NCBI RefSeq assembly: GCF_005233875.1
Contig: NZ_SZPZ01000007.1
Location: 397,287 to 461,286 of the forward strand
Origin: Kribbella jiaozuonensis
GTDB taxonomy: Bacteria; Actinomycetota; Actinomycetes; Propionibacteriales; Kribbellaceae
Reading direction: 5' to 3'
Length of the DNA: 64,000 bases
Below the pieces are notes generated by a model, which was not told the DNA's origin, did not search any database, and was given only the letters and a program-made list of their open reading frames with translations. The translations under genes and the position numbers were made by a program. Position 1 is the first letter of the stretch. Each line of letters begins with the position of its first letter. This document shows, one piece after another, positions 1-7,656 of this stretch.

Positions 1-16
1 CCCGTTAGGGAACGTC

Positions 17-178
17 ATGTCCGATTCTCAGAGCACGCCCGAGACCCCTGCCCCCGTCACGCCGCCGCCGTCGCCCGTCGACGAGCTGATGAAACCGCTG
101 ACGAAACGGGCACCGCGTACGCCGTTCCGCACCGCGTGGACCCAGCTGCGCAACCTCGTCCGCCGCGACAAGGCCTGA
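17..178 (+). CDS. Small hypothetical protein, 53 aa
   Basis: An open frame of 53 codons starts at ATG 17, preceded by a short purine-rich stretch (AGGGA, 7-11), and ends at TGA 178. The first 20 residues are rich in Pro, Thr and Ser; the C-terminal half is basic (Lys/Arg with a Trp). There is no membrane segment, Cys cluster or recognisable domain. Third codon positions are strongly G/C, as in real genes of this genome. The stop is followed 18 bases later by a 60-base inverted repeat. The gene may be the last of an operon that begins outside the window. I do not recognise the family. Confidence 0.5.
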   Translation: MSDSQSTPETPAPVTPPPSPVDELMKPLTKRAPRTPFRTAWTQLRNLVRRDKA

Positions 179-196
179 CAACTTGTCGTAGCCGCG

Positions 197-256
197 GACC
201 GTATTGGCCCAGGGATCTGCCGTGGGAATGGACCACGTACCTGGGCCGATCCGGTC
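197..256. repeat. 60-base inverted repeat (hairpin) before the AhpD-like gene
   Basis: Arms at 197-213 (GACCGTATTGGCCCAGG) and 240-256 (CCTGGGCCGATCCGGTC) pair at 15 of 17 positions. The 26-base loop holds a second stem, CGTGG (221-225) with CCACG (233-237). It lies 18 bases after the stop of the small gene and 13 bases before the start of the next, so it could be a terminator for the first gene or a regulatory structure for the second. There is no T-run. Confidence 0.6.
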
Positions 257-269
257 ATAGCGTGAGGGT

Positions 270-731
270 ATGAGTTCAACGACGCGGCGGGTCAAGCTCG
301 CCAACCTTGCCCCCGACTTCTACAAGGCCATGATCGAGCTGGACAAGGTGTCCGACGCCGGGCTGGACCCGAAGCTGGCGCACCTGGTCCGGATCCGGGC
401 CTCGCAGATCAACGGCTGCTCGTACTGCACCGACATGCACTCGCTCGACCTGCTCGAGTTCGGCGCGGAGCAGCAGCAGCGGATCGCGCTGCTCCCGGTG
501 TGGCGCGAGGCGGACAAGTTCTACACCGAGCAGGAGAAGGCGGCCCTGCACCTGACCGAGGCGATCACGCTGATCAGCGTCGACCACGTCCCGGACGACG
601 TGTACGAGATCGCGGCCGCGGCCTTCGACGAGAAGGAACTGGCCCAGCTGATCGCGCTGATCATCACGATCAACATGTGGACCCGGGTCGGCGTGACCGG
701 GAAGATGGAGCCCGGCCATTACAAGCCGTGA
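270..731 (+). CDS. Carboxymuconolactone decarboxylase / AhpD-like protein
   Basis: 153 aa, full length for a single-domain CMD/AhpD family protein. Residues 48-57 carry the redox motif with Cys50, Cys53 and His57 (NGCSYCTDMH), the arrangement used by AhpD-type alkylhydroperoxidases, so peroxide or thiol chemistry is more likely than lactone decarboxylation. ATG 270 follows GTGAGGG. The next gene starts 10 bases after the stop, so the two are probably co-transcribed. CMD genes often accompany ECF sigma factors that carry SnoaL-like tails, and one lies just downstream here. The substrate is unknown. Confidence 0.85.
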   Translation: MSSTTRRVKLANLAPDFYKAMIELDKVSDAGLDPKLAHLVRIRASQINGCSYCTDMHSLDLLEFGAEQQQRIALLPVWREADKFYTEQEKAALHLTEAITLISVDHVPDDVYEIAAAAFDEKELAQLIALIITINMWTRVGVTGKMEPGHYKP

Positions 732-741
732 GGTGCTCACG

Positions 742-1449
742 ATGACTGCCGAGCTGTTCAGAGCCATGCATCACGGCGGCACTCCCCTGGTCCTTCCGAA
801 TGCGTGGGACCCGGTAAGCGCACGTCTGATCGCCGAGGCCGGCTTCCCCGCTGTTGCGACCAGCAGCGGGGCGGTCGCCCGCGTCCTCGGGTACGACGAC
901 GGGCAGCTGACGCCACCGTCGGCGATGTTCGCGGCGGTCGCCCAGATCGTCCGGGCGGTCGACGTACCGGTCACTGCCGACATGGAGGCCGGGTACGGCC
1001 TGCCGGCGAAGGAGTTCGCCGAGCGGTTGCTGGAGACCGGCGCGGTCGGTTGCAACCTGGAGGACTCGCTCGACGGCGGGCTGGTCGATGTGGCGCAGCA
1101 GGCCGATTACCTGGCCGAGGTACGCGCCGCCGCGGGAGCCGAGCTGGTGATCAACGCTCGGGTGGACACGTTCATCCGGCCGGTCGACGATCCGGTTGGG
1201 GAAGCGGTACGCCGGGGGCGTGAGTACCGTCGCGCCGGAGTTGACTGCGTCTATCCGATCCTCGCGCCGGTTGACCAGCTGGCTGAGGTGGTCGAGGGCG
1301 TTGGCGGACCGATCAACGCGCACGCTTCACCGGGCGGACCGACGCCGTCGGAGCTCGCGGCTGCCGGCGCCACCCGGATCTCTTACGGGACGAGCGTGCA
1401 CACGTATTTGATGACCAAGCTGCAGGAGTTGCTGCCGACGTTGGGCTAG
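742..1449 (+). CDS. Isocitrate lyase / PEP mutase-family protein
   Basis: A TIM-barrel enzyme of about 235 aa in the ICL/PEPM superfamily. Visible marks are NAWDPVSARLIAEAG near the N-terminus, the Mg-binding-type segment DMEAGYG, and NLEDS. The Lys-Cys-Gly-His loop of true isocitrate and methylisocitrate lyases is absent, so it belongs to the broad uncharacterised branch acting on C-C or C-P bonds of oxaloacetate-like acids. I chose ATG 742 over GTG 733 because GAGG (730-733) sits 8 bases before it. The gene runs convergent to the ECF sigma gene, and their stop codons overlap (1446-1449). Confidence 0.8.
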   Translation: MTAELFRAMHHGGTPLVLPNAWDPVSARLIAEAGFPAVATSSGAVARVLGYDDGQLTPPSAMFAAVAQIVRAVDVPVTADMEAGYGLPAKEFAERLLETGAVGCNLEDSLDGGLVDVAQQADYLAEVRAAAGAELVINARVDTFIRPVDDPVGEAVRRGREYRRAGVDCVYPILAPVDQLAEVVEGVGGPINAHASPGGPTPSELAAAGATRISYGTSVHTYLMTKLQELLPTLG

Positions 1450-2432
1450 CCGTCGAGGGTGCGCGGCAGACCGAAGTACGACGCGACTGTGGTGTCGAAG
1501 TGGACGATCTCGTTGATGCGGTCGCCGGCGATGCTGATCACGACCACGCCGATCAGGTGGAGGCCGCCGGTGACCGGATCACGGATGTACTCGCCCCAGG
1601 CCGGCTGACCGTTCGCGCCGACCGGGACCATCGCTGCGATCAACCGTCGGTGCGCAGCGAGCGCGGTAAAGAATCGGTGCGCGGCCTCGGTGCCGTGGTA
1701 CTCGAACGGCAGCGGTGGCATCCGCACCCACGCATCGCTGGTCATCAACGCGACCAGCGCATCGACGTCCTGCGCGGTGAACGCCTCGACGAAGCGGTCG
1801 GTCAACTCGCGCTCCTCCGCGCCGCCGACGCCCGTGGATCGATCGGCAGCGTCCATCGTCGATCGAGCACGAGCAAGTGCGCTGTTGACGGCCGCCTCGG
1901 TCAGACCGAGCAGCTCCGCGGTCTCACTGGCTCGATAGCCCAGTACGTCGCGCAGCAACAGCACCGCGCGCTGATTCGGCGGGAGCAGTTGTACTGCGGT
2001 GACGAACGCGAGCGAGATCGCCTCGCGCGACTCGTACCGTGCTTCCGGTCCGGGCAGCTGATCTGGTATGCCATCCAGCAGGACATCGGGATAGGGCTGC
2101 AGCCAGAGGACCTCGCCCGAACGGTAGGGCTCCGGCGCCGGGACCGGGAGTGGTGCCGTCGGCAACGGTCGGCGTGACGAGGAGCGCAGTACGTTCAGGC
2201 AGCGGTTGGTCGCGATGCGGTAGAGCCAGGTGCGGACCGACGACCGGCCCTCGAACCCGCTCAGCCCGATCCATGCCGAGAGCAACGTTTCCTGCAGCGC
2301 GTCCTCGGCGTCCTGCAACGACCCGAGCATCCGGTAGCAGTGCAGCTGCAGCTCTCGGCGATGCGGCTCGACCAGCGCCGCGAACGCCTCCCGGTCGCCT
2401 TCCCGCGCACGCTGGAGCAGGTCGTCCGGCAT
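1446..2432 (-). CDS. ECF sigma factor with SnoaL-like C-terminal domain (SigG/SigX5 type)
   Basis: 328 aa. Sigma region 2 lies around residues 8-85 (LHCYRMLGSLQDAEDALQE, then WLYRIATNRCLN). A linker with WLQPYPD follows, region 4 is around 145-195 (LPPNQRAVLLLRDVLGY), and an NTF2/SnoaL-like domain covers about 205-320. This layout matches the TIGR02960-type ECF factors, in which the fused C-terminal domain controls activity instead of a separate anti-sigma factor. GGAGG sits 6 bases before the ATG. A TGTCACA box on the minus strand at 2468-2474 resembles the -35 box known for SnoaL-tailed (ECF41) sigma factors, but I could not place a matching -10 box. A divergent SDR gene starts 138 bases away. 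Confidence 0.88.
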   Translation of the reverse strand: MPDDLLQRAREGDREAFAALVEPHRRELQLHCYRMLGSLQDAEDALQETLLSAWIGLSGFEGRSSVRTWLYRIATNRCLNVLRSSSRRPLPTAPLPVPAPEPYRSGEVLWLQPYPDVLLDGIPDQLPGPEARYESREAISLAFVTAVQLLPPNQRAVLLLRDVLGYRASETAELLGLTEAAVNSALARARSTMDAADRSTGVGGAEERELTDRFVEAFTAQDVDALVALMTSDAWVRMPPLPFEYHGTEAAHRFFTALAAHRRLIAAMVPVGANGQPAWGEYIRDPVTGGLHLIGVVVISIAGDRINEIVHFDTTVASYFGLPRTLDG

Positions 2433-2570
2433 GAGTCACCTCCGTCGTCATTCATCCTCGCACTGGTTGTGACACCGGGATGGGCGAGAACTGATCGGTT
2501 CCGGAGCGAGCAGTTCCGGCGGCCGGTGCGGTCTGTCCTCTGTGCAAGGACAACCGAAACGGAGAACACC

Positions 2571-3281
2571 ATGTCCATCGAGAACCGCACCGTCCTGATC
2601 ACCGGCGCCAACCGAGGCATCGGACGCGCCTTGGTCGAGGAAGCCCTGCGCCGGGGCGCCAAACGTGTGTACGCCGGAACGCGGGTCGTGTGCACGCACC
2701 CGGATGAACGGGTGACGTATCTGAGCCTGGATGTGACCGACCAGGCCCAGATCGAGGCGGCGGCGAAGGCCGTCGAGTCACTCGACGTACTGGTCAACAA
2801 CGCCGGCCTGGCGGCGTACGACAACCTGTCCGATCGCGCGCAGCTGGAGCAGCACCTGGCGGTCAATCTCTTCGGGCCGCATGCCATGGCCTCGGCGTTC
2901 CTACCGCAGCTCGTCGAGTCGCGCGGCGCGATCGTCAACGTGCTGTCCGTGGCAGCGCTCGCGTCGCTGCCGATGATCCCGGCGTACTCGATCTCGAAGG
3001 CGGCGGCGTTCTCGTTGACTCAGTCGCAGCGTGCGCTGCTGGCGCCGCAAGGTGTGCGGGTGCATGCCGTCCTGACCGGGCCGACGGACACCGAGATGTC
3101 GCGGGATCTCGACGTGCCGAAGGCGTCACCGGAGTCGGTCGCGGCGGCGATCTTCGACGGGGTCGCGGCGGGCGATGAGGAGATCTTCCCGGATCCGTTG
3201 TCGGCTCTGCTGGCTCCGAGTTGGGTCGGCGGATCCGTGAAGGAGCTCGAGCGTCAGAACGCGGCGCTCCTGAGCACATAG
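2571..3281 (+). CDS. Short-chain dehydrogenase/reductase
   Basis: 236 aa SDR with the Rossmann glycine motif TGANRGIG (residues 11-18), NNAG, and the catalytic YSISK pair, so it is an NAD(P)-dependent oxidoreductase of the classical type. GGAG at 2561 precedes ATG 2571. It is transcribed away from the SnoaL-tailed sigma factor, so it is a candidate target. SDRs are regular partners of such sigma factors. Its 3' end overlaps the convergent glycosidase-like gene by 28 bases. The substrate cannot be read from sequence. Confidence 0.88.
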   Translation: MSIENRTVLITGANRGIGRALVEEALRRGAKRVYAGTRVVCTHPDERVTYLSLDVTDQAQIEAAAKAVESLDVLVNNAGLAAYDNLSDRAQLEQHLAVNLFGPHAMASAFLPQLVESRGAIVNVLSVAALASLPMIPAYSISKAAAFSLTQSQRALLAPQGVRVHAVLTGPTDTEMSRDLDVPKASPESVAAAIFDGVAAGDEEIFPDPLSALLAPSWVGGSVKELERQNAALLST

Positions 3282-5125
3282 ACGAGGGCCCAGTCCTGGT
3301 CGTTGGCGAGAGGGTCGGCGAGGTGCGCGGGCTGGCCGTTGACGCAGCTCGGGTAGACGAATGCGCACGTCGCCGATCCGTCCGCGTTGAAGCTGACCAG
3401 GTTCGCGCGGAGGATCGCGTCTTCGGCGGCGTCGAGCCAGGCGGCCTGTTCGGGCGTGACGAGTTCGCGCGGCCAGGCGGCGTACACGACTGCACTTAGC
3501 GCGGACCAGTAATGCGGGAAGACGTCGCCCCACAACCGCAGCCGGCCGAACCAGTAGCCGTCCCAGTGCCGGATCGGGACGTGCCGTAGCCGTACGTCGG
3601 GTTGGTCGGCGGCGAACGCGGTCAGCCAGGGCAGGCGGCGGGTCAGCTCGGCGCCGTCGATCTCGTCCGGCGCGATTTGGTATGCCGAAACGAGCAGCTC
3701 GAGGAGCGGGGCAACCATCGACTGCTCGTAGTTCACCTCGTGGGGCGGCAGTTCGTCGCCGTACCCGATGAAGGTTTTGGTATGCCGGATCAGGTGCTCG
3801 TGCAGGCCGAGCTCGCTGAGGAGCGGGCCGAGGTCGAACGCGAGGAAGTGGTCGCCGCCGAGTTCGTAGTACCGGTTGAGGATGCGGGTCGCGCCGGACC
3901 GGTCACCCTGGCCGAGCAGGAAGCGCGCGAACCAGGGGAAGTTGTATAGGCGTACGTCGTTTTGGTGGACGCTGTCGTCCTGGATCGTGCCGGCGTCGTC
4001 GAGCAGGTACTCGCGGACGAACTGCTCGTAGCCGTCGAGCGCCTCGTCCAACTCGACGCGGTCGCCCCAACCGCGGTCGCGGACCTCCTGCAGGAGAAGC
4101 GCCATCCCTACTCGCTCGCGCGCGTCCGACCAGTCTCGCCAGGCGCTGGACAGGACAGTGAGGCCGCTGTTGTTGTCGTACGGCACGAAGGCGTACTTGC
4201 GGCTGCCTGCCAGCTCGGGGCGGCGTTGGTGGTCGAGGATGAAGCGGACCCGGCGCTCGGCGATCTGCCGGAGCGGTTCGTGGAAGAGGAGCGCGATCCG
4301 GGACCGGCCGTCAGCTGATTCGACGTACTTGATGCCGGGCTCGGTCGCGGTGATCTCGCGGCCGTCGTGGAGCTGGATCGTCTCGTTGAGCTCGGCCGCC
4401 AGACGGTCGGCACCGATGAGTGGTGCGCGATCCGCGTGGAAGGCGGGCAGATCGGTATACCAATCGAGCTGCCAGGTCCACCGGTAGGAAACACCTGGCT
4501 CGAGCGTGATCGCCGGTTGGCCTCCCATCGCGTGCGGCGCCCGGGCGTGGTCGGTGACGTGGAGGTAGATGTGCCCGCGGATATTGCTGCTCGTGCTGGG
4601 CTCGCGCGACTCGACGGAGTACGCCCAGAGCTCGCCCTCCTTCAGTTGCAGTCCTAGGCCTGGTCCACTGCCGTCCATCGGGACCGCCCAGACCCACGCG
4701 TCGGCGCCACCGGTCCAGACATGCGCATGTACGGCGCCGGTAAGGCTCTCGCGGCTCGACGTGTAGACGTCGCGGTACGGCGTGCTGATCGCGAGCGAGC
4801 CGATCTCGATGGACTCGGCGCTCGTGTTGCGGAGCTCGTACGTCTCGGTCCAGTGCTCGCCGAAGCGGCGGCCGACGCGCAGCTCCAGCCCGCCGAACTG
4901 GTACATCAGGTCGATGCCGCTGCTCCGCCACCGGGTGAACGCCGGGTTGTCGAAACGGTATGCCGCCCGGTCCGTGATCACGAATCCCTTGCCCCAGGCA
5001 TGCAGACTGTCGTGCACGACCCCGTCGTCCAGCAGGACCCGCCGGCCGTCCGGGTGCACCACCTGCACGACCGCTCCGTCGTCGCCGACCTCAACGAAAC
5101 CTGGACCGAATCTGAAACTCTCCAC
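3254..5125 (-). CDS. Putative glycosidase-like protein, six-hairpin type
   Basis: About 623 aa if it starts at GTG 5125 (VESFRFGPG), the likeliest start. The frame stays open upstream, but that part has the composition of antisense to the next gene. The N-terminal half looks like a beta-sandwich: a repeated GGLELRVGRRF / ETYELRN / WTWQLDWY pattern with many Trp and Tyr residues. The C-terminal half is helical and repetitive, as in (alpha/alpha)6 glycosidases. No signal peptide is seen with this start, so it would act in the cytoplasm. I do not recognise a named family. It stands alone, between an SDR gene and a divergent flavin-binding-like gene. Confidence 0.6.
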   Translation of the reverse strand: MESFRFGPGFVEVGDDGAVVQVVHPDGRRVLLDDGVVHDSLHAWGKGFVITDRAAYRFDNPAFTRWRSSGIDLMYQFGGLELRVGRRFGEHWTETYELRNTSAESIEIGSLAISTPYRDVYTSSRESLTGAVHAHVWTGGADAWVWAVPMDGSGPGLGLQLKEGELWAYSVESREPSTSSNIRGHIYLHVTDHARAPHAMGGQPAITLEPGVSYRWTWQLDWYTDLPAFHADRAPLIGADRLAAELNETIQLHDGREITATEPGIKYVESADGRSRIALLFHEPLRQIAERRVRFILDHQRRPELAGSRKYAFVPYDNNSGLTVLSSAWRDWSDARERVGMALLLQEVRDRGWGDRVELDEALDGYEQFVREYLLDDAGTIQDDSVHQNDVRLYNFPWFARFLLGQGDRSGATRILNRYYELGGDHFLAFDLGPLLSELGLHEHLIRHTKTFIGYGDELPPHEVNYEQSMVAPLLELLVSAYQIAPDEIDGAELTRRLPWLTAFAADQPDVRLRHVPIRHWDGYWFGRLRLWGDVFPHYWSALSAVVYAAWPRELVTPEQAAWLDAAEDAILRANLVSFNADGSATCAFVYPSCVNGQPAHLADPLANDQDWALVYVLRSAAF

Positions 5126-5209
5126 GATTCGCCAACCTATCGATGTCGAGAACCGCTCAACGGCTCCGTCCCCTGATGAGAACACGCTCACGACGAAAGG
5201 TTGACTCCG

Positions 5210-5698
5210 ATGGACAAGCAGCAGATCGCCGAGATCCTCGCCAAGCCGTACACGCAGCAGCTGCTCAACGGCTCTGAGCCGGCCCGTCTCGCGTACGACG
5301 GCCTGGACGGCGACCCGCGCGTCATCCCGATCGGCTTCTGGGTCGAGGGCGAGCAGATCCTGGTCGCCACGGTGCCGAAGGCCGCCAAGGTCGCCGCGAT
5401 CCGCAAGAACCCAAAGGTCGCGCTCACGATCGACACCGGCGCGTTCCCGCCCAAGGCCCTGCTGATCCGCGGCACCGCCGAGGTGGAAGTGGTCCCGGGC
5501 GTCACGGAGGGCTACCTGACCGCCGGCCACAAGGTGATGACCGACGAGCAGTACCCGGACTGGGCCGCCGGCGTCCAGAGCCTGTACGACGCGATGGCCG
5601 TCATCACGATCACGCCGACCTGGGCCAAGCTGCTCGACTTCGAGACCACGATCCCGAAGGCGGTCGAGGACCTGATCAACGAGAAGAGCGCCGGCTGA
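5210..5698 (+). CDS. Pyridoxamine 5'-phosphate oxidase-like / F420-or FMN-binding split-barrel protein
   Basis: 162 aa. The segments RLAYDGLDGDPRVIPIGFWVEGEQI, ATVPKAAKVAAIRKNPKVAL and PPKALLIRGTAEVE follow the split beta-barrel pattern of PPOX-like proteins, which in actinobacteria bind FMN or F420. Length and layout match the general-stress/deazaflavin-reductase-like branch rather than true PdxH. ATG 5210 follows GAAAGG (5195-5200), so it is preferred to TTG 5201. It lies 84 bases from the divergent glycosidase-like gene and 75 bases before the GntR gene. The exact reaction is unknown. Confidence 0.75.
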   Translation: MDKQQIAEILAKPYTQQLLNGSEPARLAYDGLDGDPRVIPIGFWVEGEQILVATVPKAAKVAAIRKNPKVALTIDTGAFPPKALLIRGTAEVEVVPGVTEGYLTAGHKVMTDEQYPDWAAGVQSLYDAMAVITITPTWAKLLDFETTIPKAVEDLINEKSAG

Positions 5699-5747
5699 TC
5701 ACAGCCGGTGGCGCAGAGTGTTGCGCGCGTGCGGCATCCTTGGGTGG

Positions 5748-5757
5748 TGGTATACCA
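5748..5757. promoter_or_regulatory. Palindromic operator TGGTATACCA before the GntR gene
   Basis: A perfect 10-base palindrome, 16 bases before the GntR start. The extended form ATTTGGTATACCA reads on the minus strand here and on the plus strand at the second copy (6445-6457). Operators of FCD-type GntR regulators typically contain TGGT...ACCA, so this is probably the autoregulatory site. Confidence 0.65.
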
Positions 5758-5773
5758 AATCCGGGAGAAGTCG

Positions 5774-6412
5774 ATGAGCGACAGTCGAGAGTCCGAGACC
5801 GAGCGGGTCACGCGGCAGCTGCGGGACGAGATCCTCGACGGCGTCCGGCCACCCGGTGACCGGCTGGTCGAGCGGGACCTCGCGACCGCACTCGAGGTTA
5901 GCCGAGTGCCCGTCCGGGAGGCACTGAAGGTGCTGGTGAACGAAGGGCTGGTGACACCACGCCCCCGGTCCTGGTCGGTCGTCCGCACGTTCACCGATTC
6001 CGACATCGCCGATCTGACCGAGGTACGGACCGCCTTCGAACCGCTGACGTTCCGGCTCGCGGCCGAGCGCCGTACCCGCGAAGGGCTCGATCGGCTGCGA
6101 AAGACATTGGACGAACAGCTTGTGGCAGCACGCGCGAAGGACGCCGTGGTCGCGCGGCGGAAGGCGGCCGACTTTCACGAGCTCGTCACCGAGCTCGCCT
6201 CGAACGAGCTGCTGATCGAGATCGAGCGGCCGCTGCGCAGCCGGATGCGCTGGCTGCTGACCCAGCACGACGACCTGATCGCTGTCGCGGGCCAGCACCT
6301 GGAGTTGTACCGGGCCATCGCGAACCGCGACGTCGACGAGGCCGAGCGGCTGGCGAGCGAACATCTGACCCAGTCGCAGGTCCTGTTCCGGTTCAGCCGC
6401 GGCATGGACTGA
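5774..6412 (+). CDS. GntR-family regulator, FCD (FadR) subfamily
   Basis: 212 aa. A winged-helix domain lies at about residues 8-75 (VTRQLRDEILDG, PGDRLVERDLA, SRVPVREALKVL), followed by an all-helical FCD ligand domain with spaced Asp/His residues. FCD domains bind small carboxylates, often through a metal. ATG 5774 follows GGGAGAAG. Identical TGGTATACCA palindromes stand before this gene and before the amidohydrolase gene, so it most likely represses itself and the downstream amidohydrolase-MFS-DUF488 operon until its ligand appears. Confidence 0.9.
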   Translation: MSDSRESETERVTRQLRDEILDGVRPPGDRLVERDLATALEVSRVPVREALKVLVNEGLVTPRPRSWSVVRTFTDSDIADLTEVRTAFEPLTFRLAAERRTREGLDRLRKTLDEQLVAARAKDAVVARRKAADFHELVTELASNELLIEIERPLRSRMRWLLTQHDDLIAVAGQHLELYRAIANRDVDEAERLASEHLTQSQVLFRFSRGMD

Positions 6413-6447
6413 CGGGGGCTCCGAGCCAGTCGGCGCGGTCGGCAATT

Positions 6448-6457
6448 TGGTATACCA
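6448..6457. promoter_or_regulatory. Palindromic operator TGGTATACCA overlapping the amidohydrolase promoter
   Basis: An exact second copy of the palindrome at 5748. A -10-like TACCAT (6453-6458) overlaps it and ends 7 bases before ATG 6466. There is no Shine-Dalgarno sequence, so the transcript is probably leaderless. A bound regulator would cover the -10 box. Confidence 0.65.
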
Positions 6458-6465
6458 TTCTGTTC

Positions 6466-7656
6466 ATGACCTCCTTTCTGCTTGCTGACGTGCGCCCGTG
6501 GGGCGGTGCCCCGGTCGACCTCGCGATCGCCGATGGTGTGATCACAGACATCACCCCGGCCGGCCGTCAGACAGCAGCGGATCAGCAGGTCGTCGACGGG
6601 CGCGGTCTGCTCGCGCTCCCGGGCTTCGTCAACGCGCACGCACACGTCGACAAGAGCTGGTGGGGTCAGCCGTGGGTCTCGTACGGCGGCGAGCCGACGA
6701 CCCAGGGCCGGATCGCGCACGAGCGGGCCGAGCGCGACAAGTACGGGATCCCGAGCGTCGCGGGCGCGACCGCAGTACTGCGTGAGTTCTTGCGGCACGG
6801 TACGACGGCCACCCGCACGCATGTCGACGTCGACCTCGGCGTCGGGCTGCAGGGGATCGCGAACGTGCGCGAGGCGGTCGACGCGCTCGACGGCGCGGTC
6901 GAGGTGGAGATCGTCGCGTTCCCGCAGGACGGCGTACTGCGGCGACCCGGCGTACTCGAGCTGCTGGACAAGGCCGCGACCGAAGGCGCCACCAGCATCG
7001 GCGGACTCGACCCGGCGTCGATCGACCGCGACCCGGTCGGCCAGCTGGACGCGCTGTTCGAGATCGCGGCCCGTCGTGAGGTCGGGATCGACATCCACCT
7101 GCACGACCGCGGCGACCTCGGCGCGTTCCAGTACGAGCTGATCGTCGAGCGCACCAAGCAGGCCGGCCTCGGCGGCAAGGTCAACGTCTCCCACGGATTC
7201 GCCCTCGGCGAACTGCCCGAGCAGCGACGGGCCGAAATGGTAGACCAGCTCGGCGAGGCCGGGATCTCCTGGACGACGGTCGCGCCGATCAACTCGGCCC
7301 CGCTCCCCTGGCGCGAGATGCGCACGGCGGGCGTCGCGGTCGGCCTCGGCACCGACGGCATCCGTGACCTCTGGTCGCCGTACGGCGATGGCGATCTGCT
7401 GCAGGTCGCGCGCCAGTTCGCCCGGCTGCACGGGCTGCGCGCCGACGAGGACCTCACCTACGCGATCGAGCTCGCGACGACGTACGGCGCCCCGTTCGTC
7501 CATCGCGAGAACTACGGACTGACGCCGGGAGCACGCGCGGACGTCGTACTGCTCGACGCCGAGAACGTGCCGGATGTGCTCGTCCGGGCGCCGCGTCGTG
7601 AGCTGGTCATCGCAGGCGGGCAGGTCGTCGTGCGCGACGGCGAACTCCGGGTGTGA
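6466..7656 (+). CDS. Amidohydrolase, cytosine deaminase-like
   Basis: 396 aa metal-dependent hydrolase. It shows the metal-binding start of the barrel, HAHVDK (H58, H60), then HLHD, VSHGFAL and GTDGIRD, with the usual C-terminal beta-sandwich strand (GARADVVLLD). This is the cytosine deaminase / N-isopropylammelide hydrolase branch, which deaminates or hydrolyses cyclic amides or aminated rings. It lies directly under the GntR operator and overlaps the MFS gene by four bases, so the pathway probably takes up and opens or deaminates a ring compound. The substrate cannot be assigned from sequence. Confidence 0.85.
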   Translation: MTSFLLADVRPWGGAPVDLAIADGVITDITPAGRQTAADQQVVDGRGLLALPGFVNAHAHVDKSWWGQPWVSYGGEPTTQGRIAHERAERDKYGIPSVAGATAVLREFLRHGTTATRTHVDVDLGVGLQGIANVREAVDALDGAVEVEIVAFPQDGVLRRPGVLELLDKAATEGATSIGGLDPASIDRDPVGQLDALFEIAARREVGIDIHLHDRGDLGAFQYELIVERTKQAGLGGKVNVSHGFALGELPEQRRAEMVDQLGEAGISWTTVAPINSAPLPWREMRTAGVAVGLGTDGIRDLWSPYGDGDLLQVARQFARLHGLRADEDLTYAIELATTYGAPFVHRENYGLTPGARADVVLLDAENVPDVLVRAPRRELVIAGGQVVVRDGELRV

